Below the pieces are notes generated by a model. The model was not told the DNA's origin and searched no databases. It was given only the letters and a program-made list of their open reading frames with translations. The position numbers were made by a program, and so were the translations under genes. Source: Derxia lacustris (GTDB taxonomy: Bacteria > Pseudomonadota > Gammaproteobacteria > Burkholderiales > Burkholderiaceae_E). Taken from it: a stretch of 64,000 bases of DNA. This document shows positions 19,301-28,695 of this stretch, piece after piece (position 1 is the first letter of the stretch; each line of letters begins with the position of its first letter). The stretch lies in contig NZ_MUHU01000026.1 of assembly GCF_002105195.1 (NCBI RefSeq), positions 124,001 through 188,000 of the forward strand. Reading direction: 5' to 3'.

Positions 19301-19940
19301 GGTGCTGCTGGCGGTGGCGCTGCTCAAGAACAGCCGCGGCGAGATCGACCTCGACCTGCCGATCGCCGGCTCGCTCGACGATCCGCAGTTCTCGGTCGGC
19401 GGCGTCATCGGGCGGGCGCTGCTCAATCTGGTCACGCGCGCCGTCACCTCGCCGTTCCGGCTGCTCGGCGCGGCATTCGCCGGCGGCAGCGCCGATGCCG
19501 AGGCGCTCGACCGCATCGACTTCGCGCCCGGCTCGGCGCTGCTGGCCGACGATCAGCGCGCCCGGCTTGCCAAGCTGGCCGCCGCGCTCAAGGACCGGCC
19601 GGCGCTGCGGCTCGATGTGGTCGGTCATGCCGATGCGGCGCGCGACGGCGAGCCGCTGCGCGCCGCCCGGGCCGAGGCCCAGCCGCGCGCCGCCGGCGCC
19701 GCGCCGGCAGCTCCGGTTGCCGCGCCGGCAGCCGCCGTCGCAGCGCCCGATCCGGCCCGCCGCCCGCCGTCCGGGGCCGCGCCCGCCGATGCGGCCGAGC
19801 TGCGCGACCTCGCGCTCGCGCGGGCTCGCGTGGTGCTGCGCACCCTGGTCGACACGCTCGGCGTGGCGCGCGACCGCGTCTTCCTCAACGAGCCGCAGCT
19901 CGGCGGCGACGCGGCCGGCGTGGAATTCGGCTTGCGCTAG
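16398..19940 (+). CDS. AsmA-like DUF748 protein with C-terminal OmpA-like segment
   Basis: The 1180-residue envelope protein has one N-terminal membrane segment (about residues 11-31, ALALLLALYALLGFAGL) followed by a large periplasmic region. The LTLEQVRFNPFTLRLTLAGL motif and the long stretch of alternating beta and LDGxLxL-type repeats are characteristic of DUF748 in the AsmA/TamB-like superfamily, whose members bridge the periplasm and affect lipid or outer-membrane homeostasis. The last ~150 residues (IDFAPGSALLADDQRARL, LDVVGHAD) resemble an OmpA-type peptidoglycan-binding fold interrupted by an Ala/Pro-rich linker. Two more Ala/Pro linkers occur near residues 355-372 and 570-597. It follows the RTX gene in the same direction, but a functional link is not evident. 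Confidence 0.8.
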   Translation: MTSLNPRLRRAACALALLLALYALLGFAGLPALLRWGAERAGSDALGRALTLEQVRFNPFTLRLTLAGLRVAGAADETEPLLALRGATVDLAWQSLWRLAPVADALQLDAPELHLARTGPGQSNVDDVLARLAARPSDPDAGPARFALHNIEIADGRLSLDDRVRGRHDEIDAIALGLPFVSSLPAHAEIRVQPHLAARVNGAALALEGELLPFGPSLDTVLRLKLDGLDLPNLLSLAPLAPAFALPHGLLDTDLTLSYRRAVAASADAPAVAAALTLRGSAALRELELTGADGRLLTLRRLALVLDEARLLDRDIAIAELSLDAPALELMRDAGGSNWQRLLAQPLRAEAGTATGGPAPALAPAPAPAPAAAPSAPWHFSLARLRIADGSLRLVDATVGGVERRLQAIALDLAGLGNAPGQTGRLVASAGTPAGERLRLDGSVGLAPPAAQLRIALQDLRLDDLAPWLAGRLDGQLGGRLDAAATLDAGSAATPRLSDIAIALRGLRLRGPAEAGAELDLARLALDGGTVDVAARRIDLGRLRLDAPRVELRRLADGSLGWARLLRAAPTDAAPTPALAATSSAAGAATSAPAAEPQAAPWTVTLAETRIERGEVGIEDFTRRPALRQRLTGIAVGAGRLAPGSADQVPLDFKARLGAGRIAADGWIALAPVAARLRLDLGRIDLAPAQPWLADSFDAQLASALLSTRGQLDLALAPGAAPRVGYAGNLLIEDFRLADAAGTTDLVSWQALTLDRLALRGAAPLALDVGQIAIGGFHARVRISPEGRLNLADLRKKPPGQPAEKGGAASAPASAAPAAPAVALGIDGIALGNGSVDFTDDFVRPNYRARLTDLGGAIGRLAVDAPEPAEVRVAARLDGDAPVVIAGRIAPLAPALALDLKASAKGIDLPGLTPYSTKYAGYPIERGKLSVDLGYRIDHGRLSADNHVFLDQLTFGERVDSPTATQLPVLLAVALLKNSRGEIDLDLPIAGSLDDPQFSVGGVIGRALLNLVTRAVTSPFRLLGAAFAGGSADAEALDRIDFAPGSALLADDQRARLAKLAAALKDRPALRLDVVGHADAARDGEPLRAARAEAQPRAAGAAPAAPVAAPAAAVAAPDPARRPPSGAAPADAAELRDLALARARVVLRTLVDTLGVARDRVFLNEPQLGGDAAGVEFGLR

Positions 19941-20153
19941 CCCCGGATGCGCGAAGCGGTGTCAACGCATGCATCCGAATGAAATGTATCCATACGTGCT
20001 CATGTTCACGAAATGGCGTTTGAATGGCGCCGCGTTGCCTCGGTCGGCGGTGTTCGCCGGCCGCGTCGGCCGCGCGTGACGTGCCTATTCGTCGGTCTTC
20101 CGGCAACGCGGGTGCGGCGGGCGTGGCATTCCGGATCGCGGAGGAGATTTCCC

Positions 20154-20903
20154 ATGCCCATTGCCAATCGTGTCGCCGCCGAGTTCATCGGCACTCTCTG
20201 GCTGGTGTTCGGCGGTTGCGGCAGCGCCGTGCTGGCCGCCGCTTTTCCCGAGGTGGGCATCGGCCTGGCCGGCGTCTCGCTGGCCTTCGGGCTCACCGTG
20301 CTGACCATGGCCTTCACCTTCGGCCATGTGTCGGGCTGCCATCTCAACCCGGCGGTGTCGTTCGGGCTGCTGGTCGGCGGGCGCTTCAAGGCCGGCGACT
20401 TTCTGCCCTATGTGGGCGCGCAGTTGGCGGGCGCGATCGTCGGCGCCGGGCTGGTCTATCTGATCGCCAGCGGCAAGGCCGGCTTCGATCTGGCCGGCGG
20501 CCTGGCCTCCAACGGCTATGGCGAGCATTCGCCGGGCGGCTATTCGCTGCTGTCGGGGCTGGTCTGCGAATTCGTCATGACCTTCATGTTCCTGATCGTC
20601 ATCCTCGGCGCCACCGATGCGCGCGCGCCCAAGGGCTTTGCGCCGATCGCCATCGGGCTGGCGCTGACGCTGATCCATCTGGTCAGCATTCCGATCACCA
20701 ACACCTCGGTGAATCCGGCGCGCAGCACCGGGCCGGCGCTGTTCGTGGGCGGCTGGGCGCTGTCGCAGCTGTGGCTGTTCTGGCTCGCGCCGCTGCTCGG
20801 CGCGGGCTGCGCCGGCTTGGCTTACCGCGTGATCGCGGCCGAGCCGCAGGCCGCCGCGCAGGGCGCCGACAGCCGCCCGGCAGGCGCGCGCGCGGCGGGC
20901 TGA
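20154..20903 (+). CDS. aqpZ: Aquaporin Z
   Basis: The product of about 249 residues is an inner-membrane water channel of the MIP family. Both pore signatures are present: HLNPAVS in the first half and NTSVNPARS in the second, with six predicted membrane helices and the AqpZ-like start [24 protein letters not shown] 20154 is chosen over upstream in-frame starts because it is preceded by GGAGGAGA and begins the family's usual N terminus. The last ~20 residues form an Ala-rich tail. The gene converges with the PEP-CTERM gene and a strong hairpin lies between them. Confidence 0.93.
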   Translation: MPIANRVAAEFIGTLWLVFGGCGSAVLAAAFPEVGIGLAGVSLAFGLTVLTMAFTFGHVSGCHLNPAVSFGLLVGGRFKAGDFLPYVGAQLAGAIVGAGLVYLIASGKAGFDLAGGLASNGYGEHSPGGYSLLSGLVCEFVMTFMFLIVILGATDARAPKGFAPIAIGLALTLIHLVSIPITNTSVNPARSTGPALFVGGWALSQLWLFWLAPLLGAGCAGLAYRVIAAEPQAAAQGADSRPAGARAAG

Positions 20904-20913
20904 GCGCATCGGG

Positions 20914-20942
20914 CCGGCCGGTCCCGCCCGTTTCGGGACCGG
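20914..20942. terminator. Strong hairpin between convergent genes
   Basis: An 11-bp perfect stem (GGCCGGTCCCG at 20914-20924 with its complement at 20932-20942) closes a 7-base loop between the ends of aqpZ and the PEP-CTERM gene. No T tract follows on either strand, so it is probably a two-way, Rho-assisted or weak terminator. Confidence 0.5.
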
Positions 20943-20992
20943 CCCACCCGACTGTCGCCCGGCCGCCGCACGCCGGCTGCCGGCGCGGTCGC

Positions 20993-22078
20993 TCAGGCGC
21001 GCTTGCGGTTGCGCCGGCCGCCCAGCGTGCCGATGCCGGCCAGCATCAGCGCCAGCGCCGACGGCTCGGGCACGGCGGAGGTCGTCGGCAGCCGCAGGCC
21101 ATCGCCGGCAAACAGCGTGTTCTGTCCGCCGCCGTAGTCGCGCACATGGAATTCCAGTCCGCTTGCCGAGCCGCCGGCGCCAGACAGCGAATTGGCGATC
21201 AGCGTGCCGTTGAAGCCGCCCCAGCCGCCGGTCACGTCGGCCAGCGGCGCCAGATAGCTGCCGTGCGCGCTGCCCTGCACATTGATCGACGTCGCCTCGT
21301 AGAAGTTGAACAGCACATGGTCGAGCGCGATGCCGCCGCTCAGGCTGAAGCCGGTGTTGGGCACCGACAGCGAGCTGCCGGCCACGTTCAGCACCACCGT
21401 CGCGCCGCTCGGCGCAAAGATGTTGAAGCCCGAGTAGGCGTGGTTGAACACGTCGGCCGACACGTTGAAGAAGCTGGTGCCGCCGGTGCTGGCGTTGACA
21501 TTGAGCGCGCCCCAGGTCAGGCCGGCCGAGGGATCGGCCGCATCCACCTGGGCCGTCGACAGCGCGGTCAGATAGTTGCGCGCCGCGCCGAAGTCGACCG
21601 GCAGCGTGGTGCTGCCCTGGCTCGCCGTGCCGTTGAGCGTGAAGCTCGCCGACCGGCTCAGGCTGCTGCCGTAGGTGACGTTGCCGTTCACCTGCCCCGA
21701 CGGCGCCAGCGTGACCGAACCGCCGGCCGACAGATTGCCGTTGAGCTGCACATTGCCGAGCGTGACATCGCCGCCCACCACCAGCGAACTGCCGGCGCGC
21801 AGCGTGGCGTTGTGCAGATCGAGATCGCCGCCGACCACCAGCGTGGGCGCATTGCCGCTGGCCAGATCGCCGACCGGCATGTTGATGAAGCTGGCATCGC
21901 CGCCGACCGCGATCCGGCCCTGGGTGTCCGAGGTCTGATGGCTGTTGCCGAACAGGAAGAGGTTGTAGTCGCTGGCCACGCCGAGCGCCGGGGCGGCGGC
22001 GGCACTGCCGCTGGCCACCAGGCCGAGGCCGAGCAGCAGGGGTTGCAGCCGTGTCGGCCGGGTTTTGTTGGTTTGCAT
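20993..22078 (-). CDS. Choice-of-anchor A family protein with PEP-CTERM sorting signal
   Basis: The 361-residue exported protein has an N-terminal signal peptide (LQPLLLGLGLVASGSAAAA) and then a choice-of-anchor A domain, starting LGVASDYNLFLFGNSHQTSDTQGRIAVGGD and rich in beta repeats. It ends in a PEP-CTERM tail: VPEPSALALMLAGIGTLGG followed by RRNRKRA. PEP-CTERM proteins are processed by the exosortase EpsH and are usually linked to exopolysaccharide production; no exosortase lies in this window. ATG 22078 is preferred over upstream starts because it begins the signal peptide and has AGGAAG ahead of it. Confidence 0.88.
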   Translation of the reverse strand: MQTNKTRPTRLQPLLLGLGLVASGSAAAAPALGVASDYNLFLFGNSHQTSDTQGRIAVGGDASFINMPVGDLASGNAPTLVVGGDLDLHNATLRAGSSLVVGGDVTLGNVQLNGNLSAGGSVTLAPSGQVNGNVTYGSSLSRSASFTLNGTASQGSTTLPVDFGAARNYLTALSTAQVDAADPSAGLTWGALNVNASTGGTSFFNVSADVFNHAYSGFNIFAPSGATVVLNVAGSSLSVPNTGFSLSGGIALDHVLFNFYEATSINVQGSAHGSYLAPLADVTGGWGGFNGTLIANSLSGAGGSASGLEFHVRDYGGGQNTLFAGDGLRLPTTSAVPEPSALALMLAGIGTLGGRRNRKRA

Positions 22079-22391
22079 TGCTGGGCTTCCTGAGTTGGTC
22101 TGATGAGAGGACGCCGCCACCGGAATGCCCGCACCCAAATGCGGAGCGAGGACAAACCCGGGGGTGACAGGAAGCGAGGGAAACCCGAGCGAAACAGTCA
22201 TCTGCGCGACATAAGTCGCAGTGCAGGGCCGGCTGCCGTGTGATGCCGACCTTTCCCATCCTAGAAAAAATTAGGTGAATTTCTTACTGCATGCCGGTGC
22301 GGAATGATTCGTATGTGCGACTCCATGCGGGTTGGGGCGCAACAGTCGGCGCCGGGCGCGATGACGGCGCTTGCAACCCGGGCGTGCGCGG
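22079..22391. other. Gap between the PEP-CTERM and ada-like genes
   Basis: This 313-base non-coding stretch is upstream of the PEP-CTERM gene and downstream of the ada-like gene, both on the minus strand. It has an AT-rich core near 22261-22285 with a minus-strand TAGGAT at 22263-22258 that could be a -10 box, and a short dyad GCGAC-ATAA-GTCGC at 22206-22219. No sigma-54 promoter of the type linked with PEP-CTERM genes was evident. Confidence 0.4.
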
Positions 22392-23369
<978 letters not shown>

Positions 23370-23514
23370 CGCATCGCCTCCGTCATCGAGTGGCGATTGT
23401 CGCGGGCCGGCGCGGCGGCGGCACTCCGGAGCTTGCGATCCGGGCCGCGCGGTCGGGCGCGGCGCTGCCTGTGCCTTTGCCCGCGCCGCTCGGCCGGCCG
23501 CGGACCAGCTGCCG

Positions 23515-25902
23515 TCAGGCCGACTTGAGGTCGAACGGCAGCGAGCGCAGCCGCTTGCCCGTCAGCCTTGCGATGGCGTTGGCAAACGCCGGCGCCAGCG
23601 GCGGCAGACCCGGTTCGCCCATGCCGGTCGGCGCGGCGGCCGACGGCACGATGAACACCTCGACCACCGGCATGTCGGGCATGCGCGCCACCGTGTACTG
23701 ATGGAAGTTGGTCTGCTCGACCACGCCGTCCTTCAGCGTGATGGCGGCGCCCGGCAGCGTGGTGCCCAGACCCATCAGCGCCGCGCCTTCCACCTGCGCC
23801 GTCACGGTCAGCGGATTGACCGCGAAGTTGCAATGCACGCCGCCCCAGACGTGATGCAGCTTCGGCACGCCGTCGGCGACCGAGGCCTCGACCACATAGG
23901 CCACCACGGTGTTGAAGCTTTCGTGCAGCGCCACGCCAAAGGCTCGGCCGGCCGGCAACTTGCGCTTGCCGTAGCCCGACTTGGCCACCGCCAGATCGAG
24001 CGCCGCAAGGTGGCGCGGATGCTGGTTGCCGATCAGCTGGCGCCGGTACTCGACCGGATCGGCGCCGGCATTGGCGGCCAGCTCGTCGATCAGCGTTTCC
24101 ATCACATAGGCGGTGTGGGTCGAGCCGACCGAGCGCCACCACAGCACCGGCACATTCACTTCCATGTTGTGTACCGACAGCTCCATCGGCACGGCATAGG
24201 GCGCGCCCATGCCCTCGACCATGGTGCCGTCGACGCCGTCCTTGAACAGAAAGCCCTCGAACGGCGTGCCCTTGACGATGCTCTGGCCGGCGATGCGGTG
24301 TTCCCAGGCCAGCACCTGGCCCTTGGCATCGAGCGCGATGCGCGCCTGGTGCACATGCAGCGGCCGGTAGTAGCCGCCGCGCACATCGTCCTCGCGGCTC
24401 CAGATCATCTTGACCGGCTCGGCATGGCCGGCTGCGGCCCAGGCCTTGGCCACTTGCGCGGCCTCGACCACGTAATCGCTGGTCGGCACCGCGCGCCGGC
24501 CAAAGCCGCCGCCGGCCATCTCGGTGTTGAACCTGACCTTGGCCGGCTCGATGCCGAGCGTGCGCGCGACCGCGCCCTGGTCGATGCCCTGGAATTGCGA
24601 GCCGCACCAGACCTCGGCCGCGCCGTCCTTGAAGGCGATGGTGCAGTTGAGCGGCTCCATCGGCGTGTGCGCCAGATAGGGAAAGACGTACTCGGCCTCG
24701 ATGACCTTGGCGGCGGTGGCGCCGCTGGCGGCCACCGGCATGGCCTGCGGCGCGCTGCGCGTGCCGGCGCCGAGCGGCGGCTCCTTGGCCAGCGCGCTCA
24801 TGTCGGCGGCGAGCGCGACCGTGCCCCTGGTCCTGGCCTGCTCGCGGTAGCGCGCGATCTGGTCGGGCGTGCTGACCTTTTCCAGGCCGTCGCTGTTCCA
24901 CTTGATTTCCAGCGCTTCGCGGCCCTGCTTGGCCGGCCAGTAGCCGTCGGCGATCACCGCGACGGCTTCGCCGCCGCGATCCGCCGGCACCTTGAGCACC
25001 GCGCGCACGCCCTTGATCGCGCGTGCCTTGCCGTCGTCGAACGACGCCACCTTGGCGCCGAACACCGGCGGATGCGCGACCACCGCCACCTTCAGCCCGT
25101 CGAGCCGGCGGTCGATGCCATAGCTCTGCCGGCCGGTCGACTTGGCCGGCGCATCGAGCCGGCGCGTCGGCTTGCCCAGCAGCCGGAACTGGTCGGGCCG
25201 CTTGAGCAGGATGGTCTCGGGCAGGGGCAGGCCGGCGGCCGCCTCGGCGAGCTGGCCGTAGCGCGCGCGCCGGCCGTTCGGGCCGACGACCGCGCCGTTC
25301 TCGGTGCGCAGCACGGCCGGATCGAGCTGCCATTGCCGCGCGGCGGCGGCGACCAGCAGGCTGCGCGCGCTGGCGCCGAGCGTGCGGTAGTGCAGCCAGG
25401 AGTTCTTGATGGAATTGGAGCCGCCGACCATCTGGAGCCCGATCACCGGGTCCTTGTAGGCGTCGCCGGCCGGGGCCAGCTCGGGCTTGATTTGGCGCCA
25501 GTCGCAGTCGAGTTCCTCGGCGATGAGCATCGGCAGCGACGTTTGCACGCCCTGGCCGAAGTCGAGCCGGTTGACCTGCACGGTCACGCCGTCGTCGGCA
25601 CCGATGCGGATGAAGGGGCCGGTCGGCAGCGCCTTGGGCGGCGGCGCGGCGCCCCAGATCTGCGGCTTGTCGGTCTGCTCGTCGGCGGCGCGGGCCAGCG
25701 GCGCCAGGCCGATCAGCAGGCCGCCGGCGGCCGTGGTTACGAGGAAGCGGCGCCGGTCGAGCCGTTGCGGGCCGGTGGCGTCGAGCATGGCGGCGTCGCC
25801 GCCTTGCGCTGCGCCGGTGGCGGCGAGCAGGCCGGCGGCGGCACGGTCGGCCTCGGCGCGCGCGGCGGGGTCGGAGAGAAAGCGGTCGAGTTGCATCTGC
25901 AT
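23515..25902 (-). CDS. Molybdenum hydroxylase large subunit (IorB/aldehyde oxidase type)
   Basis: The 795-residue molybdopterin-cytosine-dinucleotide-binding subunit of a xanthine-oxidase-family enzyme is most like isoquinoline 1-oxidoreductase beta subunits. Seen in the sequence: a twin-arginine signal RRRFLVTTAAGGLLIGLAP starting at about residue 50, the substrate-domain motif EMAGGGFGRR, and GMGEPGLPPLAPAFANAIA near the C terminus, containing the glutamate expected to act as catalytic base. It would work in the periplasm with the 2Fe-2S subunit encoded directly upstream. ATG 25902 is chosen because GGGAG precedes it; this leaves ~49 residues ahead of the Tat motif, which is unusually long. 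The substrate cannot be told from sequence. Confidence 0.88.
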   Translation of the reverse strand: MQMQLDRFLSDPAARAEADRAAAGLLAATGAAQGGDAAMLDATGPQRLDRRRFLVTTAAGGLLIGLAPLARAADEQTDKPQIWGAAPPPKALPTGPFIRIGADDGVTVQVNRLDFGQGVQTSLPMLIAEELDCDWRQIKPELAPAGDAYKDPVIGLQMVGGSNSIKNSWLHYRTLGASARSLLVAAAARQWQLDPAVLRTENGAVVGPNGRRARYGQLAEAAAGLPLPETILLKRPDQFRLLGKPTRRLDAPAKSTGRQSYGIDRRLDGLKVAVVAHPPVFGAKVASFDDGKARAIKGVRAVLKVPADRGGEAVAVIADGYWPAKQGREALEIKWNSDGLEKVSTPDQIARYREQARTRGTVALAADMSALAKEPPLGAGTRSAPQAMPVAASGATAAKVIEAEYVFPYLAHTPMEPLNCTIAFKDGAAEVWCGSQFQGIDQGAVARTLGIEPAKVRFNTEMAGGGFGRRAVPTSDYVVEAAQVAKAWAAAGHAEPVKMIWSREDDVRGGYYRPLHVHQARIALDAKGQVLAWEHRIAGQSIVKGTPFEGFLFKDGVDGTMVEGMGAPYAVPMELSVHNMEVNVPVLWWRSVGSTHTAYVMETLIDELAANAGADPVEYRRQLIGNQHPRHLAALDLAVAKSGYGKRKLPAGRAFGVALHESFNTVVAYVVEASVADGVPKLHHVWGGVHCNFAVNPLTVTAQVEGAALMGLGTTLPGAAITLKDGVVEQTNFHQYTVARMPDMPVVEVFIVPSAAAPTGMGEPGLPPLAPAFANAIARLTGKRLRSLPFDLKSA

Positions 25903-25913
25903 GGCTCCCGGGG

Positions 25914-26372
25914 TCAGGCGAGCGCCTGGGCGGCGTCGTGGATGGCGGCGCGGATGCGCTGATAGGTGCCGCAGCGGCAGACGTTGCCGGCCATGGCCGC
26001 GTCGATGTCGGCATCGGACGGCTTGCGCTTGTCCTTGAGCAGCGCGGTCGCGCTCATGATCTGGCCGCTCTGGCAGTAGCCGCACTGGGCCACGTCGTGC
26101 TTGACCCAGGCGGCCTGGACCGCCTTGCCGATGCGCTCGTTGCCGATCGCCTCGATGGTCACGATCTTCTTGCCCACGGCGGCGCTCACCGGCGTGATGC
26201 AGGCGCGCGTGGCCTGGCCGTCGATATGCACGGTGCAGGCACCGCACATCGCCATGCCGCAGCCGAACTTGGTGCCGGTCAGGCCGGCGCTGTCGCGCAG
26301 TGCCCAGAGCACCGGCGTGTCGTCCGCGATGTCGAACTGGAACTCGCGGCCATTGATGTTGAGCCTGGTCAT
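25914..26372 (-). CDS. 2Fe-2S subunit of the molybdenum hydroxylase (IorA type)
   Basis: The 152-residue electron-transfer subunit carries two iron-sulfur clusters. The N-terminal plant-ferredoxin-type cluster ligands are in [14 protein letters not shown] plus a later ACIT cysteine, and the C-terminal cluster ligands are in CGYCQSGQ and [11 protein letters not shown]. The size and layout match xanthine-dehydrogenase-family small subunits. The gene is 11 bases upstream of the large-subunit gene in the same operon. AGGAGA lies ahead of ATG 26372, which supports this start. No cytochrome c subunit or MocA-like maturation gene is adjacent. Confidence 0.92.
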   Translation of the reverse strand: MTRLNINGREFQFDIADDTPVLWALRDSAGLTGTKFGCGMAMCGACTVHIDGQATRACITPVSAAVGKKIVTIEAIGNERIGKAVQAAWVKHDVAQCGYCQSGQIMSATALLKDKRKPSDADIDAAMAGNVCRCGTYQRIRAAIHDAAQALA

Positions 26373-26477
26373 GCCGTCTCCTGGGATGGGGTCGGGAGCG
26401 ACCGGCATGCCGCGCTGGCAGAACGCCGCACGCCGGGTGGGAAAGGGAACTTGCAGCAGGCCCGGCCGGGCGCCCGC

Positions 26478-26483
26478 TAGACT
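26478..26483 (+). promoter_or_regulatory. Possible -10 element for queE-queD
   Basis: TAGACT lies about 115 bases ahead of the queE start, in the gap divergent from the molybdenum hydroxylase genes. It matches the TAGAAT/TAGACT pattern recurring before genes in this window; no -35 element is clear. Confidence 0.25.
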
Positions 26484-26597
26484 TGCCGCCCCGCGCGGCC
26501 GGCCGGTCCGGCTGCCGGCGCGGGGCTGGCGGCGCACGATGGTGCCGCAGCGGCACGGGCGTCGCGCGGCGATGCGGGCATCTCGGGAGCGACGCGC

Positions 26598-27239
26598 ATG
26601 GCGTATTCGGTGAAAGAAATCTTCTACACGTTGCAGGGTGAGGGCGCCAATGCGGGCCGCGCCGCAGTCTTCTGCCGGTTTGCCGGCTGCAATCTGTGGA
26701 GCGGCCGCGAGGCCGACCGGGCCGGCGCGGTCTGCCGCTTCTGCGACACCGACTTCGTCGGCACCGACGGCACGCTCGGCGGCAAGTTTGCCGACGCCGC
26801 AGCGCTGGCCGACCAGATTGCCGCGCAATGGCCGACGTTGGCCGCTGTTACCATCCGCCCCTTCGTCGTCCTCACCGGCGGCGAGCCGCTGTTGCAGGTC
26901 GATGCGGCCCTGGTCGATGCGCTGCATGCGCGCGGCTTCGAGATTGCGGTCGAGTCCAACGGCACGGTCGCGCCGCCGCCCGGCATCGACTGGCTCTGCG
27001 TCAGCCCCAAGGCCGGCGCGCCGCTGGTCGCCACGCGCGGCCAGGAGCTGAAGGTGGTCGTGCCGCAGGCCGGCCTCGATCTCGACGCGCTGGCGCAACT
27101 CGACTTCGACCACCGCTTCCTGCAACCCATGGACGGCGCACTGGCGCGCGACAACGCCCGCCTCGCCGTCGACACCTGCATGCGCGATCCGCGCTGGCGC
27201 CTGAGCGCACAGACCCACAAGTACCTGGGCATCCGATGA
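26598..27239 (+). CDS. queE: 7-carboxy-7-deazaguanine synthase QueE
   Basis: The 213-residue radical-SAM enzyme converts 6-carboxy-5,6,7,8-tetrahydropterin to 7-carboxy-7-deazaguanine in queuosine biosynthesis. The cluster-binding cysteines are spaced CX14CX2C (C of GCNLWSG to CRFCDTDF), the longer form common in beta- and gammaproteobacteria. [13 protein letters not shown] at the N terminus and LTGGEPLLQ are family hallmarks. Its stop overlaps the start of queD (ATGA), placing the two consecutive pathway steps in one coupled unit. Confidence 0.95.
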   Translation: MAYSVKEIFYTLQGEGANAGRAAVFCRFAGCNLWSGREADRAGAVCRFCDTDFVGTDGTLGGKFADAAALADQIAAQWPTLAAVTIRPFVVLTGGEPLLQVDAALVDALHARGFEIAVESNGTVAPPPGIDWLCVSPKAGAPLVATRGQELKVVVPQAGLDLDALAQLDFDHRFLQPMDGALARDNARLAVDTCMRDPRWRLSAQTHKYLGIR

Positions 27240-27601
27240 TTCACGAACTCACCCAGGAATTCTTCTTCGACGCCGCCCACACGCTGGAGCGCACGATCGA
27301 GACGGATTCCAGCCGCCGCATCCACGGCCACACCTATCACGTCCTCGTCAGCCTGCGCGGCCAGCCCGACCCGAAGAACGGGATGCTGATGGACCTCGGC
27401 TATTTCCGCGCCGCGCTGGCCACGCTGCGCGAACGGCTCGACCATCGCTTTCTCGACGAGATTCCCGAGATCGGCCCGGCCACGCTCGAAAACCTCTGTA
27501 CCTATGTGTGGCACCAGCTCGAAGCGGCCCTGCCGGCGATCAGCCGGGTGACGGTCGAGCGCCGCGCCGGCGGCGACCGCTGCACGCTGACCCGCGACTG
27601 A
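27236..27601 (+). CDS. queD: 6-carboxytetrahydropterin synthase-like QueD
   Basis: The 121-residue protein of the 6-pyruvoyl-tetrahydropterin synthase fold would make the QueE substrate from dihydroneopterin triphosphate. The zinc histidines are visible in FDAAH and RIHGHTYH, and LDHRFLDE matches the family. The position two residues before RIHGH, where E. coli QueD has the catalytic cysteine (KCGRLHGH), is serine here (SSRRIHGH). Other cysteines (NLCTY, GDRCT) are not in the known catalytic position. The coupling to queE supports a queuosine role, but the mechanism may differ or this may be a variant subfamily. Confidence 0.88.
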   Translation: MIHELTQEFFFDAAHTLERTIETDSSRRIHGHTYHVLVSLRGQPDPKNGMLMDLGYFRAALATLRERLDHRFLDEIPEIGPATLENLCTYVWHQLEAALPAISRVTVERRAGGDRCTLTRD

Positions 27602-27734
27602 GGGCCGACCGGGCGCCGCGGCGCAACCGGCGTGCGCCGCCCTGCCGCGGTCCGCTCGTCGTGCCCTGCGCGCCAGCGCGCTTTCCCGCTGATTTCACAA
27701 GCTTTTCGCTGCCGGAAGCGCCTTTTTGCGCTGC

Positions 27735-27740
27735 TAGACT
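27735..27740 (+). promoter_or_regulatory. Possible -10 element for argB
   Basis: TAGACT lies 34 bases ahead of the argB start in a 173-base gap with a local T-rich patch (TTTTTGCG) just upstream. The -35 element is not obvious. Confidence 0.35.
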
Positions 27741-27774
27741 GCGGCCCCGTTTCCCTTCCTCCCGAGCCTTTGCC

Positions 27775-28692
27775 ATGAGCGACACCCAGGAACTCGATCC
27801 CACCCTCGAAGCCGCCAAGGTGGCGCCGCGCGTGAAGGCGGAAATCCTGTCCGAGGCGCTGCCCTTCATCCGCAAGTTCCACGGCCGGACCATCGTCATC
27901 AAGTACGGCGGCAACGCCATGACCGATCCGGCGCTGCAACAGGATTTCGCCGAGGACGTGGTGCTGCTCAAGCTGGTCGGCCTCAACCCGGTGGTGGTGC
28001 ATGGCGGCGGCCCGCAGATCGACGAGGCGCTGGCCAAGATCGGCAAGAAGGGCACCTTCATCCAGGGCATGCGCGTCACCGACGACGAGACCATGGAAGT
28101 GGTCGAGTGGGTGCTGGGCGGCGAAGTGCAGGGCGACATCGTCGGCCTCATCAACCATGCCGGCGGCAAGGCGGTGGGCCTGACCGGCCGCGACGGCGGC
28201 ATGATCCGCGCCCGCAAGCTGCTGCTGCCCGACCGCGACGATCCGACCAAGCTGCACGACATCGGCTCGGTCGGCGAGATCACCGCCATCGATCCGGCGG
28301 TGGTCAAGGCGCTGCAGGACGACCAGTTCATCCCGGTCATCGCGCCGATCGGCTTCGGCGAGGACAACGAGACCTACAACATCAACGCCGATGTGGTGGC
28401 CGGCAAGCTGGCCGAGGTGCTCAAGGCCGAGAAGCTGGTGCTGCTCACCAACATCAAGGGCGTGCTCGACAAGAACGGCGAGCTGCTCACCAAGCTCACC
28501 GCCAAGCGCATCGACGAGCTGTTTGCCGACGGCACGATCAGCGGCGGGATGATGCCCAAGATCAGCTCGGCGCTCGACGCGGCCAAGGCCGGCGTGCATG
28601 CGGTCCACATCATCGACGGCCGCGTGCCGCATTGCCTGCTGCTCGAAATCCTCACCGAGAAGGGCGTGGGGACGATGATCCGCTCGTACTGA
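27775..28692 (+). CDS. argB: Acetylglutamate kinase
   Basis: The 305-residue amino-acid kinase phosphorylates N-acetyl-L-glutamate in the second step of arginine synthesis. Family motifs: [10 protein letters not shown] near the start, [11 protein letters not shown], and [15 protein letters not shown] plus [10 protein letters not shown] in the nucleotide domain. Length and the N-terminal helix ([14 protein letters not shown]) resemble the hexameric, arginine-inhibited form; that regulation is inferred. ATG 27775 starts the usual family N terminus. A GTG start for the nucleotidase gene follows after 3 bases. Confidence 0.96.
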   Translation: MSDTQELDPTLEAAKVAPRVKAEILSEALPFIRKFHGRTIVIKYGGNAMTDPALQQDFAEDVVLLKLVGLNPVVVHGGGPQIDEALAKIGKKGTFIQGMRVTDDETMEVVEWVLGGEVQGDIVGLINHAGGKAVGLTGRDGGMIRARKLLLPDRDDPTKLHDIGSVGEITAIDPAVVKALQDDQFIPVIAPIGFGEDNETYNINADVVAGKLAEVLKAEKLVLLTNIKGVLDKNGELLTKLTAKRIDELFADGTISGGMMPKISSALDAAKAGVHAVHIIDGRVPHCLLLEILTEKGVGTMIRSY

Positions 28693-28695
28693 GCG

